This document shows positions 49,198 through 57,435 of a stretch of 64,000 bases of DNA, piece after piece. Location of the stretch: contig NZ_JAMKFA010000001.1 of NCBI RefSeq assembly GCF_025499515.1, forward strand, positions 62,001 through 126,000. The letters run 5' to 3'. The position numbers and the translations under genes are program-made. How positions within the stretch are numbered: the stretch's first letter is position 1; the number at the start of each line of letters is the position of its first letter. The notes under the pieces were generated by a model. It worked only from the letters and a program-made list of their open reading frames with translations, was not told the origin of the DNA and did not search any database. The stretch is from Flavobacterium odoriferum (lineage in GTDB: Bacteria > Bacteroidota > Bacteroidia > Flavobacteriales > Flavobacteriaceae).

Positions 49198-49959
49198 TTA
49201 CTTTTCAATTTTATACAAAACTGGTTTCGATGGCGAAGCATCATTTTCAAATGAAGCAAATTGTAAATTCAAAATATAACTTCCGTTTTGAATTCCTTCA
49301 TTAACGTAAATCATTTCCGTAATTGTACAAGTAAAACGAGCATCTTTATTTACTTGATTCACGTCTTTTACATTCCAAAATGCTTTGTGTGCTAGTAATT
49401 TTCCTTCATCGTGTTCTTTGTCGACACTTGGTAAATCGATTAATAAATGTTGAATGCCTTTTTCTCTAATAAAAATCGCAGCCGCTTCATCCAAATAAGG
49501 CGGATTCGTATTGGAATAATTTAAATGTTTTTTGTTTTCTGGATTTGGTAATGTTCTTATGATGATAGCTTCTGGCGAATTTTCTCCTAGAACAATCTCT
49601 ATTTGCTCTTTTGTAATGACTAAATCTTCTCCGATCGCTTTTGGTTCCACAGAAATCAATTCAGCAGTAAAGAAAAACTGTTTCAAACATTGATTTATTG
49701 AATAAAAATCTCGTGTGATATGTCCTAAACATTCTGTATGCGTACCATGTGCATGCGGATTGAAAAAAATATTATTGAAATTCGTAGACGATTTCCCTTC
49801 CGAAACTTTTCCTATCCAATCGCCCATTTTTACGGGTTCGATTTCGGGTAAATTTTGATACCACGCAATTGGATTTTGTTCGTTGTTTGTTAATGGAATA
49901 GAAATATCAACGGGTTTTGATAAGTCGATTTTATATTCATTGTTGATGAGTGCAATCAT
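49198..49959 (-). CDS. Cyclase family protein (kynurenine formamidase-like)
   Basis: 253 residues. Metal-dependent hydrolase of the cyclase fold. The zinc motif is HAHGTHTECLGH (near residue 71), where most members read H-x-GTH-x-D; the Glu in place of Asp is a mild variation. It starts YKIDLSKPVDISIPLTN. Members hydrolyse N-formylkynurenine or cyclic amides; no tryptophan-degradation genes are nearby, so the substrate is unknown. The YjbR gene follows nine bases later. Confidence 0.86.
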   Translation of the reverse strand: MIALINNEYKIDLSKPVDISIPLTNNEQNPIAWYQNLPEIEPVKMGDWIGKVSEGKSSTNFNNIFFNPHAHGTHTECLGHITRDFYSINQCLKQFFFTAELISVEPKAIGEDLVITKEQIEIVLGENSPEAIIIRTLPNPENKKHLNYSNTNPPYLDEAAAIFIREKGIQHLLIDLPSVDKEHDEGKLLAHKAFWNVKDVNQVNKDARFTCTITEMIYVNEGIQNGSYILNLQFASFENDASPSKPVLYKIEK

Positions 49960-49961
49960 AA

Positions 49962-50002
49962 TGGAACGCAGATTTAACGGATATTCTAACGCAGATTTAC
50001 TG
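49962..50002. repeat. Dispersed ACGCAGATTT/AACGGAT repeat, copy 1
   Basis: AACGCAGATTT occurs twice (49965-49975 and 49988-49998) with AACGGATAT between, in the 51-base hemW-cyclase spacer. Related words occur at 58706-58753, suggesting a second family of interspersed short repeats. Confidence 0.5.
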
Positions 50003-50010
50003 TGTTACTT

Positions 50011-51162
50011 TTACTCCAAATTTAGTAAAAATAAGTCGGAAGCTATTCCATCACTCAAAAACTTTCCTTTTTTTGTGGTTCGCAAAATATTATCATCCAC
50101 AAACAACAAATGATCTTCTATGAATTTTGCTGCTTGTTGGTTCAAATAATCCAAATAAGTTTTTCCAAATTCTTGTTCGATTCTTTCAAATGAAACGCCC
50201 CAAATCGTTCTCAAACCCGTCATAATATATTCGTTATAGCGGTCAGTTTTGGTCAAGGTTTCGATTTCGATTGGCAATTTATTTTCTTGAATGGATTTGA
50301 TATAAAGTGAATTATTTGACACATTCCAACCACGATTTTTTCCATCATAACTGTGTGCTGACGGACCAATTCCGATGTATTTTTTGCCTAACCAATAACT
50401 CGAATTGTTTTTGGAAAAATAGTTTTCTTTTCCAAAATTCGATAATTCATAATGAATGAATCCGTTTTCCGAAAGTTTATCGACCAAAATATGAAAATGT
50501 TCTTGTGCCACTTCATCATCAGGTTGCGGAATAATTCCTTTTTGAATGAACGAATGCAAAGCGGTTTTAGGTTCAACCGTTAAAGCATAACTCGAAATAT
50601 GTGGCATACCAAAAGACAAAGCCGTTTCAATGTTTTGCAACCATTTTTCATTAGACATTTGAGGAACTCCGTAAATTAAATCAATGGAAATATTATCGAA
50701 ATATTGTGTGGCAATTTCTAAACATTTTTTAGCTTCTTCCACATTGTGCGCACGATTCATCAGCTGTAAATCATCTTCAAAAAACGATTGAATTCCGATA
50801 GATAAACGGTTGACTTTATTTTTTGATAATTCTATTATTCGCGTTTCAGTTAAATCATCTGGATTGGCTTCAACTGTAATTTCAGGGTTTTCGACAACTT
50901 TAAAATTTCGATATACTTCATCAATCAAAAATCTCAAATCTTCAATCTGCAATATTGAAGGCGTTCCACCACCAAAATAAATTGTTTCAATTTGCTCGGT
51001 GATGGGTGATGTGTGATGGGTGATGGATTTGCTTCGCATTTCAATTTCTTTCGCTAATGCTAAAACCATTTCATCTTTCTTCTTCAAATTAGTAGAAAAA
51101 TGAAAATCGCAATAGTGGCAAGCTTGCTTGCAAAAAGGTATGTGGATGTAGATTCCTGACAT
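50011..51162 (-). CDS. hemW: Radical SAM heme chaperone HemW
   Basis: 383 residues. The 4Fe-4S cysteines are in HIPFCKQACHYCDFHF (C10, C14, C17), with the HemW-type CDF. GGGTPS follows near 73, then NPDDLTETRI and RLSIGIQSFFEDDLQLMNRAHN. HemW, unlike HemN, lacks the extra N-terminal residues and passes heme to proteins; coproporphyrinogen oxidase activity is not expected. Residues about 48-60 (KSITHHTSPITEQ) are encoded partly by heptamer array J, a loop that is short in relatives. It is 62 bases downstream of ruvC on the same strand. Confidence 0.93.
   Translation of the reverse strand: MSGIYIHIPFCKQACHYCDFHFSTNLKKKDEMVLALAKEIEMRSKSITHHTSPITEQIETIYFGGGTPSILQIEDLRFLIDEVYRNFKVVENPEITVEANPDDLTETRIIELSKNKVNRLSIGIQSFFEDDLQLMNRAHNVEEAKKCLEIATQYFDNISIDLIYGVPQMSNEKWLQNIETALSFGMPHISSYALTVEPKTALHSFIQKGIIPQPDDEVAQEHFHILVDKLSENGFIHYELSNFGKENYFSKNNSSYWLGKKYIGIGPSAHSYDGKNRGWNVSNNSLYIKSIQENKLPIEIETLTKTDRYNEYIMTGLRTIWGVSFERIEQEFGKTYLDYLNQQAAKFIEDHLLFVDDNILRTTKKGKFLSDGIASDLFLLNLE
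50998..51025. repeat. Heptamer array J (inside hemW)
   Basis: GGTGATG, GGTGATG, TGTGATG, GGTGATG: four units in register inside the coding region, encoding a His/Thr/Ser/Pro-rich loop just before ETIYFGGGTPS. Confidence 0.85.
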
Positions 51163-51174
51163 TTTATTAGTATT

Positions 51175-51229
51175 CAGTCACAGTCGCAGTTTGCAGTACT
51201 GAGACTGAAAACCGAGACTGAAAACTATT
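51175..51229. repeat. Array K, six/seven-base units (ruvC-hemW spacer)
   Basis: CAGTCA, CAGTCG, CAGTTTG, CAGTACT, then GAGACTGAAAACC and GAGACTGAAAACT (13-base direct repeat). The left CAGT units and right ACTG units can pair, as in arrays C and D, though here unit length slips between six and seven. Confidence 0.7.
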
Positions 51230-51779
51230 TTTTTACTCTATCTTCATTATTCTTCACAAAAGCATCCCAACCCGAATAACTTTTTTCGCCAACTACTTTT
51301 CCAGAATTGAAAAAATGACAAACTGCTGCTGCCAAACCATCGGTTGAATCGAGATTTTTTGGTAATTCTTTTAAACCTAATAGTTGTTGCAACATTTTAG
51401 CAACTTGCTCTTTACTGGCGTTTCCGTTACCGGTGATTGCCATTTTAATTTTTTTTGGTTCGTATTCAGTAATGGGAATATCTCTCGAAAGTCCGGCAGC
51501 CATGGCAACTCCTTGTGCTCTTCCTAATTTCAGCATCGATTGTACGTTTTTTCCAAAGAAAGGTGCTTCAATAGCAATTTCATCTGGATTGTGTGTGTCG
51601 ATTAACTCAATCGTTCGTTCAAAAATGACTTTTAATTTCTGATAATGGTTGTCGTATTTGGACAAAATGAGTTCGTTCAACTGAAGAAATTCCATTTTCT
51701 TGTTGACTACTTTGATTAATCCAAAACCCATAATCGTCGTTCCTGGGTCAATTCCTAATATGATGCGTTCGTTTGCCAA
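51225..51779 (-). CDS. ruvC: Crossover junction endodeoxyribonuclease RuvC
   Basis: 184 residues from a TTG at 51779, giving the usual N-terminus [19 protein letters not shown]; the longer open frame upstream would add 27 residues not found in the family. RuvC cuts Holliday junctions. Catalytic acidic residues: Asp in LGIDPGT, Glu in IAIEAPFF, Asp in [13 protein letters not shown] 31-base gap separates it from the divergent flippase-like gene. Array K overlaps its last residues. Confidence 0.95.
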   Translation of the reverse strand: MANERIILGIDPGTTIMGFGLIKVVNKKMEFLQLNELILSKYDNHYQKLKVIFERTIELIDTHNPDEIAIEAPFFGKNVQSMLKLGRAQGVAMAAGLSRDIPITEYEPKKIKMAITGNGNASKEQVAKMLQQLLGLKELPKNLDSTDGLAAAVCHFFNSGKVVGEKSYSGWDAFVKNNEDRVKK

Positions 51780-51810
51780 TTTTAGTGTAAAGTTTCGTTT
51801 CTTTGTACCA

Positions 51811-52737
51811 ATGATTACAATTCCACACAAAGCTAAGCAATTCCTTGTTTTTACTATCAAACTTTTGATTGTAATTGGTGCGTTTTATTTTATTTATGGC
51901 CAAATTGCAGGAAATTCGAAATTAGAATGGAGTAAGTTTCAAACTTTGGTTTTGGAAAAAACTTCGATAACAACTATCATTTTTATATTATTGTTTAGTG
52001 TTGCGAATCGTTATTTTGAGATTTTAAAGTGGCAGAATTTAGTGAGTTTTATTAAACCGATTTCTGTTGGCGAAGCAAGCAAACAAGTTTTAGGTGCTTT
52101 AACTGCTGGAATTTTCACGCCAAATGGTTTAGGCGAATATGCTGGAAAAGCTATGTTTTTCAAAAAAGAGCAAACCAAAAAAGTAGTGTTTTTAAACCTG
52201 ATTTGTAACGGAATCCAAATGATTTTGACCATTATTTTCGGAACTATTGGATTGATTTTAATTGGATATTGGAAATGGGCTTTAGCGATAATTGGAATTG
52301 CAGTTGCATTATTTTTTGCTTCTATTCTCTCAAAAAACATCACCATAAAAGGGTATTCGATTCAAAAATTATTGCATAAAATAAACGAAATTCCGAAGAA
52401 GATTCACCGTAAAAATATTTTGCTTGGTGTTTTTCGTTACTTAGTTTTTTCACATCAATATTATGTTTTGTTTTTAGTTTTTGATGTAGATTTACCTTAT
52501 TTAACTTTGATTAGTTCCATTGCTGCGGTTTACTTTTTAGCTTCATCGTTACCAAGTTTCCAATTTTTGGATTTTGCTGTAAAAGGAAGTGTCGCTATGT
52601 TTTTCTTTGGAAAATATGGCATTAACGAATGGATTGTGATATTCATTAGTACCTTGATGTGGTTTTTGAACGTAGTTTTACCTGTGGTGATTGGGAGTTA
52701 TTACGTAATGCGATTTAAGTTGAATACTTCAAAATAG
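51811..52737 (+). CDS. Flippase-like membrane protein (LPG synthetase TM / UPF0104 family)
   Basis: 308 residues from the ATG at 51811; about eight membrane segments. Family features: a glycine-rich [23 protein letters not shown] block in the middle and [19 protein letters not shown] late in the sequence. Members resemble the flippase half of MprF or act with glycosyltransferases in lipid-linked sugar transport. A GT2 glycosyltransferase gene starts nine bases downstream, so a joint role in envelope glycolipid synthesis is likely. The longer open frame upstream (from 51700) overlaps ruvC and is not coding. Confidence 0.87.
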   Translation: MITIPHKAKQFLVFTIKLLIVIGAFYFIYGQIAGNSKLEWSKFQTLVLEKTSITTIIFILLFSVANRYFEILKWQNLVSFIKPISVGEASKQVLGALTAGIFTPNGLGEYAGKAMFFKKEQTKKVVFLNLICNGIQMILTIIFGTIGLILIGYWKWALAIIGIAVALFFASILSKNITIKGYSIQKLLHKINEIPKKIHRKNILLGVFRYLVFSHQYYVLFLVFDVDLPYLTLISSIAAVYFLASSLPSFQFLDFAVKGSVAMFFFGKYGINEWIVIFISTLMWFLNVVLPVVIGSYYVMRFKLNTSK

Positions 52738-52746
52738 TTTATTCGT

Positions 52747-53856
52747 ATGTTAGAACTAATTCTCGGAACCGTTTTTCTTATTTACATCCTATTCATCGGG
52801 CAACTGATTTATGGATTTAATCGGATGAGACGTTTTTCAAAAGCAGAATTCACTCCAAAAACCTCTTTTACCATTGTGGTTCCTTTCCGAAATGAAAAAG
52901 AGAATCTTCCGAATTTATTACATTCGATTTCGCTATTGAATTATCCGAAGGATTTGGTTGAAATTATTTTGGTGGATGATGATTCTTATGATGGTTGGAA
53001 GATGGAAGATGGAAGATGGAAGTTTGAAATTCGATTAATTAAGAACGAAAGAAAATCAAATTCACCGAAGAAAGATGCGATTGAAACTGCAATTGAAATT
53101 GCCAAAAATGATTGGATTATTACTACTGATGCCGATTGTTTGGTTCAGAAAGATTGGTTGACAATTTATGATCAATATATTCAGGAAAATGAAGCAGAAA
53201 TGGTAGCTTCTGGCGTTTGTTATCTTCCTAAAAATGGTCTTATGTCGGCCTTTCAGAATTTGGATTTCCTTAGTTTACAAGGCGCTACGATTGGAAGTTT
53301 TGGAATTGAGAAACCTTTTATGTGCAATGGTGCTAATTTTGCCTATTCCAAACAATTTTTCAAGGAATTAAACGGATTTCAAGGAAATGAAACCATTGCT
53401 AGCGGAGACGATGTTTTTCTACTTCAAAAAGCAGTTTCAGTTGCTCCGAAGAAAGTTGGCTTTTTATTAGCTAAAGAAAGTATTGTTGCTACAAAACCAG
53501 TTGCCACTTGGTCTGAATTGTTTCAGCAAAGGGTTCGTTGGGCTTCAAAAAGTACTGGTTATTCATCTATTTATGGAAAGCTGTTAGCGCTGGTGGTTTT
53601 TGGCGAGAATTTGACTTGGATAGTGAGTTTTCTACTTTGGTTGGTAGGTTTATTGGATCAAAACATTTTCATGCTTTTTGTTGCTTTAAAATTCCTAATT
53701 GATTTTATTTTGATTTATAAAACGGCAAATTTCTTCGAATCGAAATTACAATATGTATTGGCAAGTAGTTTGTTGTATCCGTTTTTTAGTGTTTCAGTAG
53801 CGATATACTCTTTGTTTGGAAAATATAGCTGGAAAGGAAGAAACTTTAAGAAATAA
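52747..53856 (+). CDS. Family 2 glycosyltransferase, membrane-bound
   Basis: 369 residues. An N-terminal membrane segment (about 2-22) precedes the GT-A domain: SFTIVVPFRNEKENLPNLLHSI, LVDDDSYDG (nucleotide binding), TTDADC (DxD), and QQRVRWASKS near 260 (QxxRW motif of processive enzymes). Two or three C-terminal membrane segments follow (about 285-360). Residues about 84-94 (WKMEDGRWKFE) are encoded by heptamer array L in the loop after DDDSYDG. It probably uses the product or lipid carrier handled by the upstream flippase-like protein; the sugar is unknown. Confidence 0.92.
   Translation: MLELILGTVFLIYILFIGQLIYGFNRMRRFSKAEFTPKTSFTIVVPFRNEKENLPNLLHSISLLNYPKDLVEIILVDDDSYDGWKMEDGRWKFEIRLIKNERKSNSPKKDAIETAIEIAKNDWIITTDADCLVQKDWLTIYDQYIQENEAEMVASGVCYLPKNGLMSAFQNLDFLSLQGATIGSFGIEKPFMCNGANFAYSKQFFKELNGFQGNETIASGDDVFLLQKAVSVAPKKVGFLLAKESIVATKPVATWSELFQQRVRWASKSTGYSSIYGKLLALVVFGENLTWIVSFLLWLVGLLDQNIFMLFVALKFLIDFILIYKTANFFESKLQYVLASSLLYPFFSVSVAIYSLFGKYSWKGRNFKK
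52992..53026. repeat. Heptamer array L (inside the GT2 gene)
   Basis: TGGTTGG, AAGATGG, AAGATGG, AAGATGG, AAGTTTG: five units in register. It encodes the loop just after the DDDS nucleotide-binding motif. Confidence 0.88.
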
Positions 53857-53857
53857 A

Positions 53858-54340
53858 CTACTTTTCAACTTTAATAATTACGGGAAGTACAAATTGAGTT
53901 TTTACTTTAATTCCTCTTTTAATTGCGGGTTCAACTTTTGGAAAATCAGACAAACGTGCGGTTAAAATACTATCAATTTTTACTTTATCATACGTTACAC
54001 TGTCTTTTGAAAACTGAGGTTCAAATTGCAAACTTGCATCAGGATTTATAGTCACTTTTACTTCTATAGTGTCCATTTCTGGATACAACATCTGCAAGGT
54101 GTCAATTCCTATTCGTTCCTGAATTGTTTGTGCTAAGTAATCGAAAAAACATTGTCTTTTTATTTCAACATCTTTAATGGTATCGCATTGCAAAACAGAT
54201 GGAAATTCATCCACTTCATCCCAATTGATTTTTTTTAATTCTTGCTCTAATAATTCCTTTTCATCAGGCACTTGTTTATCGAAGTATTGACAAGATTGAA
54301 TTACTAAAATCAAAAAAAGCAGTTGAATTATTTTTTTCAT
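53858..54340 (-). CDS. Lipoprotein of unknown function next to a TonB-like protein
   Basis: 160 residues. A lipoprotein signal ends VIQSC (Cys17). The remainder is acidic, with a layout reminiscent of TonB C-terminal proteins: EFPSVLQCD and QRQCFFDYLAQTIQERIG resemble the Pro-Val-x-Pro-x-Cys and Cys-Phe blocks seen in the TonB-domain M56 protein at 55577-56935, followed by strands (VKVTINPDASLQFEPQF). I do not recognise a named family. It follows the TonB gene by one base, so the two are co-transcribed. Confidence 0.8.
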   Translation of the reverse strand: MKKIIQLLFLILVIQSCQYFDKQVPDEKELLEQELKKINWDEVDEFPSVLQCDTIKDVEIKRQCFFDYLAQTIQERIGIDTLQMLYPEMDTIEVKVTINPDASLQFEPQFSKDSVTYDKVKIDSILTARLSDFPKVEPAIKRGIKVKTQFVLPVIIKVEK

Positions 54341-54341
54341 A

Positions 54342-54956
54342 TTACTCTTGCATCTGAAAGTTTATAGGTATTGCATACAAAACATTTATCGGTTCTCCAT
54401 CGCAAGTAGCTGGAATAGCAGTTGGCAATGATTTAATTATACGTATTGCTTCTTCCTCTAAAATCAATCCGTTTTTTGGGCCAATTGCTTCTTTAATTTG
54501 CGGATTTCCCTCTTTATCAATAATAAAATGAACCATAACCCTTCCTTGTAATTCGTGATCCATTGCAAATTCAGGATAATTCAATTTAGTCATAATATGC
54601 TTTCTAATATAATCTGTAAAAGTAATTTTTTCTTCAAAACCAGTTGTCGTACTTTTTCTCATGTAATAAGGTGATTCTTGATCACCACATTTAGGAAAAT
54701 CATCTACATCTTTTTTGATATTATCAGCTAGTTTCGACTTCTCAATGGAATCAGCTTGCTTTTTTTGCTGTTTTGCAATTTTACTTTCCTTAACACGAAC
54801 TAAATATGCATCCCATTCTTTCTTTTTTTGTTCGTCAGACTCTTTTTTAATTCTTGCCAATTCTTTCAAACGCTCTTGTGTTGACATATTTTTGTCTTGA
54901 GCAACCGCTAGATTAACAAATAGAAAAGAAATAAAAAGTATAAAAACAATTCTCAT
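54342..54956 (-). CDS. TonB C-terminal domain protein (energy transducer TonB family)
   Basis: 204 residues with a signal peptide (about 1-19) instead of the usual membrane anchor. A Lys/Glu-rich helix follows (about 25-75), and then the TonB C-terminal domain (about 110-204): LNYPEFAMDHELQGRVMVHFIIDKEGNPQIKEAIGP and a final IPINFQMQE. Without a membrane anchor it is probably periplasmic, and not a canonical energy transducer. It forms a pair with the lipoprotein gene downstream. Confidence 0.87.
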   Translation of the reverse strand: MRIVFILFISFLFVNLAVAQDKNMSTQERLKELARIKKESDEQKKKEWDAYLVRVKESKIAKQQKKQADSIEKSKLADNIKKDVDDFPKCGDQESPYYMRKSTTTGFEEKITFTDYIRKHIMTKLNYPEFAMDHELQGRVMVHFIIDKEGNPQIKEAIGPKNGLILEEEAIRIIKSLPTAIPATCDGEPINVLYAIPINFQMQE

Positions 54957-55021
54957 AGAATCAAATAATTAAAAAAGTATGAAACAAAGTTATAAATTTG
55001 TTAGACAATAACTAAAATCTT

Positions 55022-55522
55022 ATGGAATACTTTTTATTGATTCTGGGTTTCATCTTAATGCTAGTTGGTATTATTGGTAGTATTCTTCCTGCTTTGCCAG
55101 GACCGCCTATTAGTTGGGTTGGGATTTTGATGCTATATTTATGTGAAAGTATTTCGATAAATTATTGGATTTTAGCAGTCACTCTACTAATAGCATTTAT
55201 AATTGGCATTTTAGATTATATAATTCCTGCAAAAGGAACAAAGTATTTTGGCGGAAGTAAATACGGAATTTGGGGAACAAATATTGGTTTAGTTGTTGGA
55301 ATTTTTGCTCCAATTCCGTTTGGGTTTTTAATTGGACCTTTTGTTGGAGCACTCGTGGGAGAACTTATTTATAACTCTCAAGAAAAAGGAAGAGCATTCA
55401 AAGCTGCTACTGGTTCATTTATTGGGTTTTTAGCTGGAACCTTTATGAAAGTACTGGTGAGTTTACTTTTTTTAGGACTTTTTTTAGTTTTAGTGTGGCA
55501 AAATAGAACGGTTTGGTTTTAA
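55022..55522 (+). CDS. DUF456 membrane protein
   Basis: 166 residues, highly hydrophobic with about four to five membrane segments. The DUF456 pattern is clear: LMLVGIIGSILPALPGPPISWVGILML at the N-terminus, then a repeated glycine-rich segment KYFGGSKYGIWGTNIGLVVGIFAPIPFGFLIGPFVGALVGELI. The glycine-zipper-like repeats suggest self-packing in the membrane. No function is known. It is divergent from the TonB-lipoprotein pair and converges on M56 pair 2. Confidence 0.9.
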   Translation: MEYFLLILGFILMLVGIIGSILPALPGPPISWVGILMLYLCESISINYWILAVTLLIAFIIGILDYIIPAKGTKYFGGSKYGIWGTNIGLVVGIFAPIPFGFLIGPFVGALVGELIYNSQEKGRAFKAATGSFIGFLAGTFMKVLVSLLFLGLFLVLVWQNRTVWF

Positions 55523-55525
55523 TAA

Positions 55526-55554
55526 AAAACTCCACAAAATAAATTATGGAGTTT
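55526..55554. terminator. Weak hairpin between DUF456 and M56 pair 2
   Basis: AAACTCCA (55527-55534) pairs with TGGAGTTT (55547-55554), flanked by A-rich sequence but with only a short T-run. It probably serves both convergent genes. Confidence 0.55.
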
Positions 55555-55576
55555 AATATTCTATTTCAATTCAATT

Positions 55577-56935
55577 TTATTGTATTTTAAAAGTAATTGG
55601 AATTACGTGTTTAACACCAATGATTTTACCTTTTTGCTTTCCGGGAATAAACTTAGGCAATAAACTAATAATCCGTTTGGCTTCTTCTTGCAATAATTCA
55701 GAATTTACTGGACCCCTAACCCTTAAAATTTCAACGTCACCATTTTTATTAATTAAATATTCAATCATAATTCTTCCTTGAATATTTTTTTTCATAGCTT
55801 CAACAGGATAGGTAAAATTTTGTTTAATATGTTGTTGCATTTGAGTATGAAAACAATCAAATTGAGCGGATTTTTCAACTCCAACACAATCAGGAAATAG
55901 CGGAATTTGATCCATTACTACAAACGGAATATCATCTGAAATTTCTTCAACCTTTACCTCTGTATTAACTTTTGGCTCCATTTTTACCATTGTAGAAGGA
56001 GTTTTTGTAGTTTGATTTGGTGCTGTTTCTGTAGTTTCATTTGGCTTATTTCCCACAACTTTTTCAATTTTTTTTACTTCCTGAGCAACAATTGTTGTAG
56101 AAAATACAGTCATTGACAACACTACTACTGGAATTACTACTAAATACTTTGCAATTCCTCTTCTTTTTGATTTTGATTTTTGTAACATAACGATTCGTTT
56201 TTTGATTAATGATTGATTATAAAAATTATTTGTTAATGAAATAGAATTACAATTTAAAATTTGGCAAAGTAAAACTTCGAAATATTTTTTTTTGTCTTCG
56301 TTTGCACTTTTCATATCTGCTTCAAATTCATGAAGTTCAATAAATCTTTTGTGATAATGATATAAAATTGGGTTGAACCAAAATACAATTTTCAATATTT
56401 CAACAATAAGAATATCTAATGAATGCCATTGCTTTGCATGAACTAATTCGTGTTTTACAATTACATCAAAATTTTGATTATCGGTTCCGATAAAAATAAA
56501 ATTAAAAAAAGAAAATGCTTGATTAGAATTCTCTATATAAAACAAATTACTTTGATTATTTTTAAAATGTTTTGAACTTTTTATTAGGCTGAAAATTTTA
56601 ATTAATTTATAGAAGAAAAGCCCAAAAAAGATTAAAAATCCGATTAAATAAATTATAAAAATAAATGAATATGCACTAGCTTTTTCATCAATATTGAAAA
56701 CAGAATTATTTCTTGTAATTACAATTTCTTTTAATTGAATTATTGCTTGTTCTTGATCAATCAAATTAATCGGAATTTCTATCAACGGAATAATAAATGA
56801 CAAAATCAATGACCCAATTAAGTATATTCTATTCGCTTTAAAAAAAGTTTCTTTCTCAAAGAAAATTTCAAACACAATTACAAATAAAGCTTGCAAAATA
56901 ATTGCTTGAAGACTATAAATTAAAAAAGCACTCAT
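55577..56935 (-). CDS. M56 BlaR1-like metalloprotease fused to a TonB C-terminal domain (pair 2)
   Basis: 452 residues. Membrane segments near 5-25, 33-53 and 90-112, then zinc-protease motif HELVH (near 163) with ELHEFEAD downstream; a fourth membrane segment (about 262-285) leads to a periplasmic tail. That tail ends in a TonB C-terminal domain (about 365-452) with FTYPVEAMKKNIQGRIMIEYLINKNGDVEIL. Such fusions are common in Bacteroidota, but what they sense is unknown. It follows the BlaI gene by four bases and probably inactivates it. Confidence 0.88.
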   Translation of the reverse strand: MSAFLIYSLQAIILQALFVIVFEIFFEKETFFKANRIYLIGSLILSFIIPLIEIPINLIDQEQAIIQLKEIVITRNNSVFNIDEKASAYSFIFIIYLIGFLIFFGLFFYKLIKIFSLIKSSKHFKNNQSNLFYIENSNQAFSFFNFIFIGTDNQNFDVIVKHELVHAKQWHSLDILIVEILKIVFWFNPILYHYHKRFIELHEFEADMKSANEDKKKYFEVLLCQILNCNSISLTNNFYNQSLIKKRIVMLQKSKSKRRGIAKYLVVIPVVVLSMTVFSTTIVAQEVKKIEKVVGNKPNETTETAPNQTTKTPSTMVKMEPKVNTEVKVEEISDDIPFVVMDQIPLFPDCVGVEKSAQFDCFHTQMQQHIKQNFTYPVEAMKKNIQGRIMIEYLINKNGDVEILRVRGPVNSELLQEEAKRIISLLPKFIPGKQKGKIIGVKHVIPITFKIQ

Positions 56936-56939
56936 TACT

Positions 56940-57293
56940 TTATTTTTTAATTTCTTTTAATAACGACTCTATATCTGATAATTTAACATCATTCTTTTTA
57001 ATAAAAAAAGATACCATTTCATTAAACGAACCCTCAAAATAATTTTCAACTAATTTATTTATGGACGAATTGCTGTATTCCTCTTTATTTATTAGCGGAA
57101 AATAATAATGCCACTTCCCTTCTTGTTTGTGGGAAACAAAATTTTTACTTTCCAATATTCTAATAATTGTTGATACAGTATTGTAAGCTGGTTTTGGCGA
57201 GGCTAACATAGTAATTACTTCTTTTACATTTGCAATTTCCAATTCCCACAAAACCTGCATTATCTCTTCTTCTGCTTTAGTTAATTGTTTCAT
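56940..57293 (-). CDS. BlaI/MecI/CopY-family repressor (pair 2)
   Basis: 117 residues. Winged helix 1-75: LTKAEEEIMQVLWELEIANVKEVITML and PAYNTVSTIIRILESKNFVSHKQEGKWHYYFPL. It resembles the repressor of pair 1 but its recognition region differs (NTVSTIIRILESK against TTLATLLKRMIDK), in line with different operators. Its promoter lies between two ACTAAT/ATTAGT palindromes, which supports autorepression. Followed by M56 pair 2. Confidence 0.94.
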   Translation of the reverse strand: MKQLTKAEEEIMQVLWELEIANVKEVITMLASPKPAYNTVSTIIRILESKNFVSHKQEGKWHYYFPLINKEEYSNSSINKLVENYFEGSFNEMVSFFIKKNDVKLSDIESLLKEIKK

Positions 57294-57300
57294 TTTACGA

Positions 57301-57353
57301 ACTAATTTTTTAGTTTATAAAAACAAATATACAAACTAATTTATTAGTTACAA
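57301..57353 (-). promoter_or_regulatory. Promoter with two palindromic operators (blaI/M56 pair 2)
   Basis: Operator 1 is ACTAATTTTTTAGT (57301-57314) and operator 2 ACTAATTTATTAGT (57335-57348). On the minus strand TTG (57351-57353)-N19-TATATTTG (57324-57331) forms the promoter; operator 2 fills the spacer and operator 1 covers the start and the leader just before the ATG at 57293. The core ACTA-N-TAGT differs from TACA-N-TGTA of pair 1. Confidence 0.85.
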
Positions 57354-57435
57354 CTAAAAAAATGGTTTAAAAGTGATTTTTCTTTTAAAATTTAATAAAT
57401 TGGAATATATAAAGGAATACTCAAAAAGTATATAA

